A stretch of 64,000 nucleotides of DNA from Mycogone perniciosa (lineage: Eukaryota > Ascomycota > Sordariomycetes > Hypocreales > Hypocreaceae), in contig JAOALB010000019.1 in assembly GCA_025331125.1 (NCBI GenBank), forward strand, positions 1 to 64,000, in the 5' to 3' direction. Shown piece after piece: positions 11,214 to 22,354 of the stretch; the first letter of the stretch is position 1; every line of letters begins with the position of its first letter. Position numbers and translations under genes: made by a program. The notes beneath the pieces were generated by a model that had not been told where the DNA came from, did no database searches, and saw nothing but the letters and a program-made list of their open reading frames with translations.

Positions 11214-13233
11214 CTAGCTGGAACCACCCTGTCTCCTCTTTCCCTTAGCCTTCTCCGCCTCGCTCTCTTCCTCTTCGTCGCTGTCCTCATCGCTGTCCTC
11301 CTCATCTCCGACAATATGCTTGCCCTCACCCCTAATCGGTGTCTCTACATGGAGATCATCCAACTCGTTCTCATCAAACGCTGCGGCCTCAACGTCATGG
11401 CCAGAGCGCTTCCTGCGGAACGCATCTAAACGAGAGCCGCTTCTGCTAGAAGGTTCGCTGCCGTTCAAAGCTCGGTATGCGGCACCAGCGCGACGTTGGC
11501 GCCAAATAAAGTAGCCCCAAGCCGCGGCTCCGATAACAACAAGGACCAACACTATCTCACTGGACCTCCGGTATGCGGCCCACTTTGCCTCGTCAATCTT
11601 CTTATGAGTCTCCTCTTCGTTGGCGTGCGTCTTGTTAGAAGCCCCACCGACGGTCGTTTCCAGACCCTTTTCGCCGTCAATACGGCTGTCAGTAGGCTCG
11701 CCGCCAATGCTGCTGATATCGACTTTCATGAACCTGTCGAACATGTCTCGAGAACGACGGGGATAATCAAAAGGAACCATATGGGACGAGTTATGGAAGA
11801 GAACGTACGTGAGGTTACGAGCTTCTTGCCAGAAACCCGCCACCTCGCCTTCAAAAGTCCACTGCCGACGAGGGGCCCAGTTTCCAGGGGTCACCTCAAA
11901 GCCCTTGCCTCCATTCCACTCCATATTGTTGATCAAAGTCTCCGTACCAATGTGGTTACAAATGAGATCTTCAGCTCCGGAAAACAAGAGGATAGGGACT
12001 TGCTTAATAAGATCAGGGAGCAGTTCGATGGACGGCTTTGAGGTCTTCGCCCTGAACGCAGCACTCACAGACCCGCTGCATTCTTGCCAACCAGTAGTTT
12101 TTTGGGTATTAACATGTAAGGCGAGAGTAACATCGGCTCTCCTCAAATATCGAGTTACTGCGGGCAAGTCTGGTGGCCAATTCATTCCACAGCTGGGGAA
12201 GGAGTCTCTCAGACGGACATCGTACATGTTGATGCAGTTCTCGTTTGTGGCACTAGACCTGGTAAGCCGCAACATATTGGACAAGATCGATTCACACTCG
12301 GAGTAGTCAATATGACCTGGTTCCGAAGCCAGCCTGGTCTTGCAGATTCTCTGGTCGCCTTCTAGTTGGTGGGCAGCATCTGAATCTTTCTTCACAATCC
12401 CCTTTTCGTAAGCGAATGGGAGATAAGTCTCATATTGGTCCTTCGGAGAAATCCAGCCGTTGCCGATTAGTAGGCCCTTCAGACTCCAGCTCTCTTTAGC
12501 CTTATCTTGCTCGGCCTTTTTCTTATTGCGTTCGAGGATCGCCTTGGCAATGTAGGGGATGTGCTGTCCGGCATACGACTCTCCCGCAAGGTACAGCTGG
12601 TGACGGTTAAAATGCGTGCTTTCCGTTTAAGAAGACAGAACTCACATCATCGCGATCATACTCCGGGAACAAGGCAAAAAACTTCTCCAAGAATATCACG
12701 AATTGGTCGGCCATTTCTTGTAGCTCTCGAAGGTAGCTGTCTGTATCGACATAGCTGAAGCCAGTCCCCACCGGATTGTCGACAAACAGCAGATTCGCGA
12801 ATTCGTTCCAGGAACCGTTGTTCAAGACCAAGGTGTGGTCGTCCTTGAGTCGATACGGTCCAATCTCCATAAGCGCGCCATCCTCAGAACTGCACCCAGG
12901 CCCGCCATTGATCCACACAACCGTTCGCTGTCGATTGGCAATGTGCTTGTTTTGGAAGTGCCAGAAGAAAAGGTTTCCGTTATGCTCGGGATTGATTTCA
13001 ATATGACTACATCACAATGCGCGTCAGCCTCGTTCAACGTTGTAGAATCCCGGGTACGGCAAGGCTTACCCAGCATGCATCTTAATCGGGGACGAGTCCT
13101 TGGGAAGTCCAGGGAGGTCGCGAACGTAGTAATCTGCAGCCGAGCGCTCGGTAATGGCCAGAGCAGGCCAAACGGCCACGAAAATGACAGCCAGCCATTG
13201 CCAGGCGGCCGACTGAATGGACAGCAGCGCCAT
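11214..13233 (-). CDS. KEX1: Kex1-type pheromone-processing serine carboxypeptidase
   Basis: Three exons: 13070-13233, 12646-13006 and 11214-12596, giving 635 aa. I start at the ATG at 13233 because it opens a good signal peptide (about residues 1-27); there is no ATG upstream in frame. Residues 86-95 carry WINGGPGCSS, the S10 peptidase signature. The catalytic triad reads as Ser182 in GESYAG, Asp385 in AEDLICN and His447 in HNSSHMVP. After the enzyme domain come a juxtamembrane stretch, one membrane span (about 523-540) and a very acidic, Ser/Asp/Glu-rich cytosolic tail. Kex1 sits in the late Golgi and trims C-terminal Lys and Arg left by Kex2. The layout (lumenal enzyme, single span, acidic tail) fits Kex1 rather than vacuolar carboxypeptidase Y. 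Confidence 0.95.
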
Positions 13234-14226
13234 GGCGAGTGCTGGCAGCACAGAAGGGGCAAGAGATGGAACAGAGGTAGCACTGCTGCCTCAGTCGCAG
13301 TAGAGTTAGATCATTGACAAGACAACAAAGAGTGGTGATGTCGAAGTTGACAGACGGGAGAAGCAAGGTGGCCGATTAGATCTTACGCAGCCCTGTCGAC
13401 GACCCGTACTAGTACGGAGTAGTATAATAATCCAATCTGACAGCTCACGGGGGCTGATCCTTTGAGGTTCGCCACGCTAACGCCGCCAGGTTCTCTATTC
13501 AGCAGGTGAGCATGCACAAAATAGCAGAGTCAGGGGCCGCTTTGCACTGCAACTAGGGGAGATACATTCTTGAATGTTTAATTATTAAATCCAGAAAATA
13601 TTCATACACTCAAAAGTAAGCGAAATTGTATTTAAATGGAATTTCTATAAATATTATATTCTGCTATAATCTATGAGCCTTTCACTTGATAGCTGTATGG
13701 GAACAGAAGTTGGTTGAACTTATGTCTATTCCAGCGAGTGGTTTGAGGGGCCCCAAGCGCTGTTGGTCCCTGAAACGGCAGCCCTAGGGCCTTTTGGCCA
13801 CTATACAGAACGCCATAACCCCACCAAGCGCTCTATTGTCGCTTGAATCTGATGATGGGACCTGCATTGAAGCCGGATATGCGAGTACATCTGTCTTATT
13901 TATGACCAGGAAAATCACGCGAATATCCAGATTTCCTGTTAAGATACTTATATCTAAAGGAATTACTGTTGTTGCATGAATTTGGCAAAAAGACGTTAAT
14001 GGGTTGCATCGTTGTTTGTTGGACTCAGATAAGGGTAGTTGGGTGGAATAGAGAGACAACTTGTATTAATGCGATGAGTTGAGGCTATTCCACATTTGAT
14101 TTTTTCAAGAATTAAATCCTCCAAAGAGTAATGCCCTCAAGCCTTCGCTTGCAACCCAGCCAACACCATTATTCCCACTCAAAGCTCACTTGTCAGCTCA
14201 CCTGCTACTTGAAAGACCGTATTGCA
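13234..14226. other. divergent intergenic region, KEX1 / SFM1
   Basis: About 1 kb between two divergently transcribed genes, so it should hold both promoters. The segment 13560-14110 is strongly AT-rich. One copy of the dispersed motif (TAGTACGGAGTAGTA) lies at 13408-13425. No supported coding region. Confidence 0.6.
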
Positions 14227-15062
14227 ATGGCTTCGAGTGGGAAAACCTTCATAGTCGAGCACCTCGACCCAGAGCTTGGGCCCTGGTCAGAGCTCGAGTA
14301 TCTGGCCATCGCAACCGAGACTGGGGAGGCCAAAGGAACCTTTGTTCTGTCCAGTCTGCCACCCACCTTCCAAGTCCCAGCGGCATTGTCTGCCATCGAA
14401 GCCTTCACGGCGGAGCATCGCGGAGTAGAGGAGCTGTATGCCTCCAACAAATCTAGGGTCTGCCTCTTGGACCCATCAGCATCAAAGGATCTGTCCCCGG
14501 AGGACGGTGAGGCATTCGATGCGTTTCTATTTGGAGGCATTCTGGGTGAGTAGAATAGCTTGGTTATGGTTATGATGGGACCGGCGACTGATGATTCTGC
14601 TAGGTGATGACCCTCCTCGAGGTATTTCTGGCTGATGTCCCTTGACCCTAGACTATGACTGATGGACCCAGACCGTACTTCGGAGTTGAGAAAGAAGGGC
14701 TTCGAGGGCCGGAGATTGGGCCCTAAACAGATGACCACAGATACCGCTGTGCGGGTGACTCGCATGGTGGCACAAGACAAGAGTATGCTCATGCAAAGCT
14801 GTTGAAATATGACCAGTTACTGACTCCAGCAGTACCGCTTGATCAAGTTCCGTACCTTGACTTCCCAGAGCTGAAGTTCAACGAACATGAGAGCACTCAG
14901 ATGCCCTTCCGTTATGTCAAGGGACAGGACGGAAAGCCAATCATGCCAGCTGTAAGCACGCAACGAAATGGCATGCTACCCAAACCAGGCTGACGAATTA
15001 TACAGGGCATGGTGGAGTTGATACAAAAGGACGCCGACAAGGCGGTGGATGACCTGTTCTGA
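14227..15062 (+). CDS. SFM1: Sfm1-type SPOUT arginine methyltransferase
   Basis: Five exons: 14227-14545, 14604-14621, 14672-14782, 14833-14951 and 15006-15062. The frame closes to 207 aa. The start at 14227 (MASSGKTF) was chosen over an upstream in-frame ATG at 14131 because homologues begin with a strand such as TFIVEHLDPELGPWS. The family marks are GGILGDDPPRDRT, which spans the 18-base exon 2, then LRKKGFEGRRLGPKQMTTDTA and, near the C-terminus, IPYLDFPE-like and GMVELI segments. In yeast Sfm1 is a SPOUT-fold enzyme that methylates an arginine of ribosomal protein Rps3. The function here is inferred from that family. Exon 4 uses the second of two tandem AG sites (CCAGCAG), which gives the family residues IPLDQVPY. 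Confidence 0.9.
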
Positions 15063-18000
15063 TTTCGGGAATCCACCCCCTTCTTGCATGGCACGTTGTG
15101 TTCACCTGGCCTGCGACAGTCACATATCGTATCACCGATGGGAACTATCAGCCGGGCAAAAAATAAACTTGTTAAAGTGTTCAAGCTTCCTGCTTCCATG
15201 CGTCTCGTCCCACCTTGAAGACAAATGCTTGCCCCCTTTTTATGACACAAATGGCAATAGCTCTTCTGGATGGGGATGCTCCCACAAAGGTAAGGTGTGG
15301 AGATTTACAGAGAAACTCATCAAACTATTGTCAAGTTTGCAATACATGTCGAACTTGACCATTCAACTTGAGTAAAAGTTATTTCAGTAACATTACACCA
15401 GAAGCATCGCACGCAACACTTGCACAAGAATGTTTGATCCTCCAAGGTTGCAAGGATGTCTCGGCAGTGAATCATACCCAACTTGACGGTCACAATTAAT
15501 GAAGCTACCCATTCACAGACGACTTGCAATGGTCATCAGCCTCATATTGAGTAAGGTTCCGTGTCACACGTCCCATAATCCCGATGCGCCTACCCGCAGC
15601 ATCGGGCTGCACACATCCATACGAAAAATTCTCCGATGCATGTTTGCTTCTCTCGGCACACCGGATAGACCGAACACGAAGTGAAAGTGGCCATCCGAAA
15701 CGCGTACGAGACACCTCAGATCTTGAGCTCCTAGGCCGGAGGTTGTTTTTGTTCTTCGCCCAGTGTACAATAATTGTCAGCGGATAACGGCATTGAGTGA
15801 CTTCAAGGATGAGTTGAACTCAAGCAGAGCGACAGGGTATGTCGAGAGGATAGGAGTAGGGAGTGGACAGTCCTGGAGGATGAGGGGGTTGGGAGATGAT
15901 GGATTGATTGGATGAGTGACCTAAACGGATCGATACCCAGTTCTTCTCAACTTCGTTTCTATTGTCGCCAGGGGTTAATCAATTAAAAGGTAAGAGGCTG
16001 ATGTATGAGATTAACTGAAGTATCATGAAATCTTTATCATTTACGATATATGTGGTTTATATTGTCCAGAACAAGGGACTGTTCTTTGGCTACATAGTCT
16101 TTGCCGAAGCTTAGTAGGAAATTGCCGACATAGCCCATTATGCTTCAGAAAATGGGAGGCTGAGCATCACCTCTCCAACGTTCTCATCCAGGAGCATATA
16201 CTATTCTCAAAGTTTGGCCACAGTCCTTGGCTCCTTGTGGCAAGCTCAAATTGGTACACAACAAGCTTCGTATGTCCTGGTTTCTGACGAAGTCATGCTT
16301 TATTTGGCAAAGAGAAGTATGAGACCGGACTAGCACCCGAGTCCGATCTCGCAACAACCGTATGCTATTGTGCAGCCACCCATGGCCCTACTCCCGAACT
16401 TCCCTATGAGGTTTGGGATATTTTTGTTTCGCTGGCCCATCATCTAGGAGTGCCTCGAAGCGTGTTACAGTTGCCAGCTGGCTTCATGCTGTGGCGGGAA
16501 GCATGGGAACAAAGGCTTGTCCTGAAACTGTGGCTCATCCAGTCTTTGGAGTATGTTGCCTTAGAGTGACATTCTTCGTCTGACCTAGAAGACCTTGGCG
16601 TGACTAAGACTATTGTACTTTCCTCTCGGATGCATGCATCTGAACAACATCAGCACAAATCTGATGATTAGTCTCTGTAGCCTGATGAACATGGAAGACT
16701 TGTGTCATCAATACTGGCGGGAAAGGTGTCTGCTGAACAGCAGTTTCAGGGAAGGATCGCCCATCCCGTGTGACGCCTGGTGTCAAACATGAGCTGGTAA
16801 CCTGGCGGATATCGTGCGGGTGTCGGAGAAGAGTTTTGAAGCTGTCTGTTACGACGTGGCGCAAGCATTGATGACTTGGCTTGGTGACTACTTCGTACAC
16901 CTATCTGGATTGGGCTTATCCACGGGCTCTTTCAAGGGTCACGAGTGTACTGAAGTCAATCGGAACGTCTTCAATCTGTGATGTCCCTCTGCTACCTATC
17001 AGAAGAGTATAGACGTACGAGGGACCTTCGTATATCATTTGGCGGTGGCCTTGGGACGAATGAGGGCGTTTGGGTTTGTTCATTACTGGCCTATCGACCA
17101 GGTATGGCCCTCAAAGATCATCCGGTCTCGAATCAATCTAAGAAGATCACAGACAGTTTGCGCAAGGGGCGCGTGCCCAACGGCTTTTTAGCGTCGAAGT
17201 GCCGATTGGAGATGAAGCCAGGGTTAACCTTGACAAGAGAGTCACCCAAGGCCAGACACCAGCAGTAGTATTGTAAATTCGCGGTTAGGATGTTTGGATT
17301 TGCTACCCAGTACGAAGTACACGACACGTCGACAAACAGGGGTCCTCAAAACCTGTGTTCCCAAGCCTAGGACTCAGTTTGATGAGGATGGTGATGGTGA
17401 ACTCCCTCCCCTGTCTACCTTGATGAACATCGATTTCCATCTTGTGCGCAGAGATAGCAGCCCGAAAGGGTCTCAGATATCCATAAAGTTACGGCGCGAT
17501 CCCGCACTGTAACGAGTCGTGACCTGTTGAGTCTGCTGTTTGCCGCACTCTGGGGAGACCCTGTCGTGTCGCTGTTGAAGCGTCTCAGCTTGGACTGAGG
17601 TTGGTTACCCGTACTTAGGGAGGAAGGTAATATTAGGCTCAATAGCGCGTGGGGTTTAAGCCTGTAACCCTAACCCCAGGGTCAGCCTCTCTCCACACTT
17701 TTCCCCTCACCTGGACGCCACTGTGTGAAACCTACCAGATTTGGTCAACAATTCGACTCCTTACCAACAAATGCCATCGCATTCCAGCCATTGAGGGCGT
17801 CCTGCGCACAAGAAATGGCCTCAAGTACAAAGAAGAACGCCGTGAAAGCCGCGAGACTTTACTCGCATTCCTGCACTCCATGTGGATGGCTGAAACATGC
17901 GGCCGCTGACGTGCCCGATGCTACACACCCAACTCCACACGACCTGACAACGTCTGGTATCATCTTGAGGTGCGACACAGCCATGAAACATGGGGCCGCA

Positions 18001-20589
18001 TGCCGGAGTCCGACCAGAGAACCCCTTTTTTATTTCCGACCCTCGATGATTGCCATTGGCAGACCACGAGTGTGCCCCCGTCCTACATCGTAGTTCGACG
18101 GACCTGACACCATCTTCTTCCCAGGGAGTTCGCCGACTTGGGCTGAGGGGCAACTGAAGGACCCGAGGAACACAAACGTCACGCCCTTGCATGCAATCGT
18201 ATCTGACTGACGGCGATTTACCACAGACTCTTCTCTTAGTTGGGCAGAGGATCGCCAGACGTCCACGTGTGCGCCTGCAGATAGACATCCTGGTGCTGTG
18301 CAAGGCGAAGCCAGGTACCCTCGGGACTTTAGTCCGACTAACGCAGCCACGATTCCTTCCGCAACGACTTTCCCCTCTTGGTTTACGGGGGAGTGTGGCT
18401 CTCGAAAAGAAGATGCAGTTATGGTGCATTGCCGCATTTCCACCTGGTCCCAGCAGTTGTGACACAGCAGCCGTCGGGCCTCACTTAACGAGGTCATCCC
18501 ATTCTCTTCCTGATGACCGACTATACCGCTTGAAGCTGTATCCTAATGCTGCGTTAAAGCAAAAGAAAGAAGGGAAAAACAAAAAGAAAAAGAAAAAGGG
18601 CCCAACCGCCGTGCCGACGGCGTTGTTTTAACACACAAACCGTCATCTCTCCCTCGAAGTCAAGAACTCCTACCGTCTTCCGCCCATACTGTCGGATTCA
18701 ATCTCAATGCAAGTCCGGTTCGTTCTTCGTGATCGACACTAGAGCTAAAGAGCTTATTAATAGAACAAGCCTGGGAATCCATTTGACCATAGCCTACTCC
18801 GTACTCCGTACTTTCTCGGCATTTGCCGGTTCCACGCTTAGCTTTCTCAGCAGAGGATGTGCGGGCCATTCGTCGATCGGACAACTCTAGACATGCACGG
18901 TCTCAAGTCACACCCAGTACAACCCCTGGACCATGCCACACCATACGAAGTACACCACCAAACAAAGAATAACAAACCTCATCGCTGTAGACGTTTCACG
19001 CTTTGGTGGAGGAATCTAGGACCCGCGGGCTGCTGCACCTCGGGACCTACTCGTAACTAACACCGAGCTGAGGCGTGATATCTGCAGGCGACCAAGCTAA
19101 CAACCCGTTCCGTTCACTCACTTGATCACCCTCCGGCGCGAGTGGCCGAATGCTCTTGGGTGGGATTTGGGCGTCTTCCACCTACTCCGTACAGTTCCCT
19201 TATGCAGGCCGTGGTTCGGATGGTTCCTCAATACTGTGATCAGCTAAATGCCGCTTGGCACCCGCAAGGATATGCCTCGTCCTCAGGACCGCCGACAGAT
19301 TCTCAACTTGTACTTCGTACTTCGCATGAGCCATGAAGTGGTACCCGAGGACTCCATGGTCTAAAGGGCCAGTCAAAACCCGTCTTTTTGGCAAGGCACC
19401 GAGAACCCACTTCTCAACCCTGCCACCAACTTTTTAAGTGCAACCTATTCTGAGCCTTGTATCGCCGCAACTGTTCAGTAGGGTCAGATTCCAGCCTTAC
19501 ATGATACAGTAGCCATGCTTGCTTCCGATGAAACCATCGTCTCTTGACCGACACCGTTCCTCGATAGACCTCCGCACGCTTGTTCACCTTCCAAGTTGCG
19601 CATAACACAGCGTTGAACAACCCAAAAACAATGCCCACACTATCACTCCAGCTCAATAAGTTGTTCTCTGCCCAACCATTTTCATTTCCTTTTATGTCTC
19701 AAGAAGAACGTTCATAAATAATCCCCATCAGTTGTCTGTTCATCATAACTTGATCGTCGTATGTCTCTCTTTTCATCTCCATGTTTTGTAGGGCTCACCC
19801 TACCCCTTCATCAATGCTGTGTCTAGCTCAAGACACTGACGCACACTCCGTCTCATCATACGTTAGACCCCTCACGGTTCAATGTTGTCAACACAACACT
19901 GAATAGAGTCTCCAGGCTCGCTTGAACTACTCAAATATAAGAAAGCTTATCAGAGAGACAGCTCAGTTCCACGAGACGCGTTCTCTTCGGGTTCAGCGAC
20001 TCAGGGACTAAATTGTGGAGAGCATTACGACCGAGGTCTCCTGATTCCACAACCACTTGCGTTTCTTGGCCCGAGAGGATGAATTCTGTTATTCGACTTC
20101 TGCAGACTTGAATATTTTGGGAAGCTTCGCCGTTTTCATCGTTTCGGTCTTCTAGGGTAGAGGTCTGGTTGTCGGATAGACCTTTTTTTGCCAATCACAT
20201 TAACAGTTGGATAGTTCTATCATATCCTCTATCCCTTACATTAGCGACTTTTCGCCAGACACGTTCATCGACTATCGCGGGGCTCAGGAGGATTGATGAA
20301 TATTGAGAAGCGCTATAACGATACCAAACACATGCTCTCACATTCGGCTGGAACCAGGTAGAGCTGACGTGGACGGAATCAGAACGAGAGCCAATTCTAT
20401 TACGCAACTTCTAGAAAGAATTTATATCAAGTCCGAGCAAATAGCGACAAGAACTAGAACCGCCTAAACCGTCAAAAGTTGCAAGTCATCTTCTCGTCTG
20501 ACCGTTGTCAACGAGAAAGCCGATCATCTGCCCTTGTTCTCTGATATACCGATATCTGAGATTGGAAATCGCTTCCAAGATTTGGTATC
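15063..20589. other. 5.5-kb gene-poor region
   Basis: No gene can be supported. The region includes an unbroken frame of 93 codons without a start (16288-16569, listed separately), an A-rich tract at 18556-18598, and copies of the dispersed motif at 17309-17320, 18795-18813, 18951-18960, 19184-19193 and 19310-19325. The base composition from 19,700 to 20,500 is AT-richer. Open frames are short and overlap on both strands, as expected of non-coding DNA. Decayed genes or an old repeat are possible. Confidence 0.5.
16288..16569 (+). pseudogene. possible gene relic or orphan exon
   Basis: A 93-codon open frame between stops with protein-like composition. It includes ELPYEVWDIFVSLAHHLG, SVLQLPAGFMLWREAWEQ and a hydrophobic Leu/Trp-rich end. 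It has no early ATG and I can assemble no flanking exons. It could be the remains of a gene, one exon of a gene I failed to trace, or chance. I do not recognise the family. Confidence 0.25.
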
Positions 20590-21647
20590 ATGGATGTAAT
20601 ATCGCTCCTCAACACAGCTGCGCGGTCAAGCTTCTGCAAGCAAAGCATCGAGAACACGATATCAATGCCAGATGAGGCGAAACACACATCACAATTCATA
20701 TCTTCACCAACACCTTCCTCTGGAAGGACCTTTCAGAGCGCCCATGAAATGAAGAGCAGTAGAAGTCGCACACCATGGAATGCTGGCGGATATACACTAC
20801 CACGGTGTATGGAATCGAGGGTTCAGTCGCGCTTGTCGTTCTCTGCGCCAGCCCACGAACAAGAACCCAGCTCTTCACACAGAACTCTATCCAAAATGAG
20901 CAGCCAGTCGAGATATGACTCAACAGACTCACCTATTGATCATGAATCGCCAGGGCATTCAGCACCTTTAACAGGTTTAGCTCGGTAAGTGTTCCAATGT
21001 CGCCTAACCATTGGCTGTTTCTGATACTCTTGCAGTGTAGTAGCCTCAGCTGATAGAAGGTAAGTTCCGCGGTAAGAGGGGGATTGTGCTCTGCTTGCTC
21101 TTTTGAAGTTATTGATCGATAGGGTTGGTGGCTGATCAATGAATGTTTATAGCCATAGAGATCCCCAAATGAAATCTGCGCGGTGAGTTAAGCACTCAAA
21201 ACTCGGAGCCCTGGTTGCTATCTTTTAGGGCGAATATTCTGATAGATAACTAGGACGATATACCAGAATGAACGCGGCAGCTACTCACGAGAGCCATCAG
21301 TCCCTCCAAGACATAGGTTTTCAGATAGTGGCAGTAGTTTCTCGTCGTACGAATCATCGCAATCGGGATACCACTCGAGGTTATCATCTGTGACGAGTGT
21401 CAGTGGTGTTTCTTCCTTTAGCCTATCAATAACAGAGTTGCCACCTCTAGGACCAAGACTTGCCGATGAGTCTTCTCAGATGCTTGGAGGGGAGGAAGCT
21501 GAGTCTCCGACATCTCTTCCAGAGGAGAGGACGACAACAACACCGGACGAATCCGATGAGACCGAACGCCCACAAAGCCCCTCTGATGCTGTTCTGAACT
21601 TGAAGGGTTTGACGAAGACACTTCTAGTCGCAAGGAGTCCACTGTAG
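20590..21647 (+). CDS. unrecognised 280-aa Ser-rich protein, four exons
   Basis: Exons 20590-20984, 21036-21059, 21153-21182 and 21254-21647. Three introns open GTAAGT, GTAAGT and GTGAGT; the frame is continuous and closes on 280 aa. The two middle exons are only 24 and 30 bases. The protein starts MDVISLLNTAA and carries SRTPWNAGGYTLP near residue 60. A Ser-rich stretch RHRFSDSGSSFSSYESS follows, then an acidic Thr/Pro region and RPQSPSDAVLNLKG near the end. The style resembles the N-terminal part of fungal regulators, but no zinc finger or other DNA-binding domain is present, so I assign no function. It could be an N-terminal piece of a once longer gene: an open frame of about 40 codons (FIQSVALLRAVNKQQ...) follows the stop in another frame. 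It lies upstream of and codirectional with the ORP1-like gene. Confidence 0.6.
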
Positions 21648-22354
21648 GTTTCCTCTCTATTCAGTTCGTGCTTCATCCAGAGTGTTGCGCTTCTACGGGC
21701 AGTGAATAAGCAACAGAACCCCTTCCAGAGGAGGCAGGATACTGTAGTTATTGAGAATCCAAGCTGCAACTCCCTTCAACTCCTCGTTTGTTGCTAGTGG
21801 TGACGAACTGGATTGATGTTGAGATGTTGGGGTTCAATACTATCAGCAAGTGCTGAAATAGGCGAACGAGCACTGCTTTTGTCAACAGATTCTCATTCAA
21901 AATCGTTCCGCCAGTGAATCACCGATGGTGTTTGAGGAGTTTACTGTTGCTGGTGAACATTCTGCCACGAAATAATCGCGGTGAGCGATCGCTTTGAACG
22001 CACCGCCCTCGTGACCAGAAGCCATATAGTGCTGCATCACTGCGAGAAGATTTTCCCCTTGACAGCTGCTCGTTTGCTTATTTATATCCCCCTCGGTCCG
22101 AGATTTTGATTCTTTTGCTGTTACATTAATAGAAGACTTTGTATTGTCCCACGGTCCCTTCTTTTATTGTTCCCAGATTCACCACGTACTAAACCTTCTC
22201 TTATAGCCACACTTCTCTTCGGCCAAATCGTCCCTTTACAACGCCCAGATTCCACAAAAGAGCTATCTCTGCTCCCGACTTTACCCCTCGCTCAGCTTTC
22301 GCTTCGTCAAGTGCCCCGAAATCTTGGTACCCCGTTCTTCCACCCCTCGAAGCT
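21648..22354 (+). other. promoter and leader of ORP1-like gene
   Basis: About 0.7 kb between two plus-strand genes. The sequence TTATTTATAT at 22078-22087 is a plausible TATA element, followed by a pyrimidine-rich stretch (22130-22350) typical of fungal leaders. The first 150 bases hold an open frame of doubtful meaning after the upstream stop codon. Confidence 0.5.
22078..22087 (+). promoter_or_regulatory. candidate TATA box of ORP1-like gene
   Basis: TTATTTATAT lies about 270 bases before the ATG at 22355, followed by C/T-rich sequence. It is a sequence match only; the transcription start is unknown. Confidence 0.35.

Noticed and set aside
17670..17685. TAACCCTAACCCC-like telomeric sequence
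   Set aside because: Only about two units, internal, and with no array around them; chance match.
17821..18465. 214-codon minus-strand frame
   Set aside because: Composition is Arg/Cys/Ser-biased with no recognisable segment, and overlapping frames on the same interval are open on both strands.
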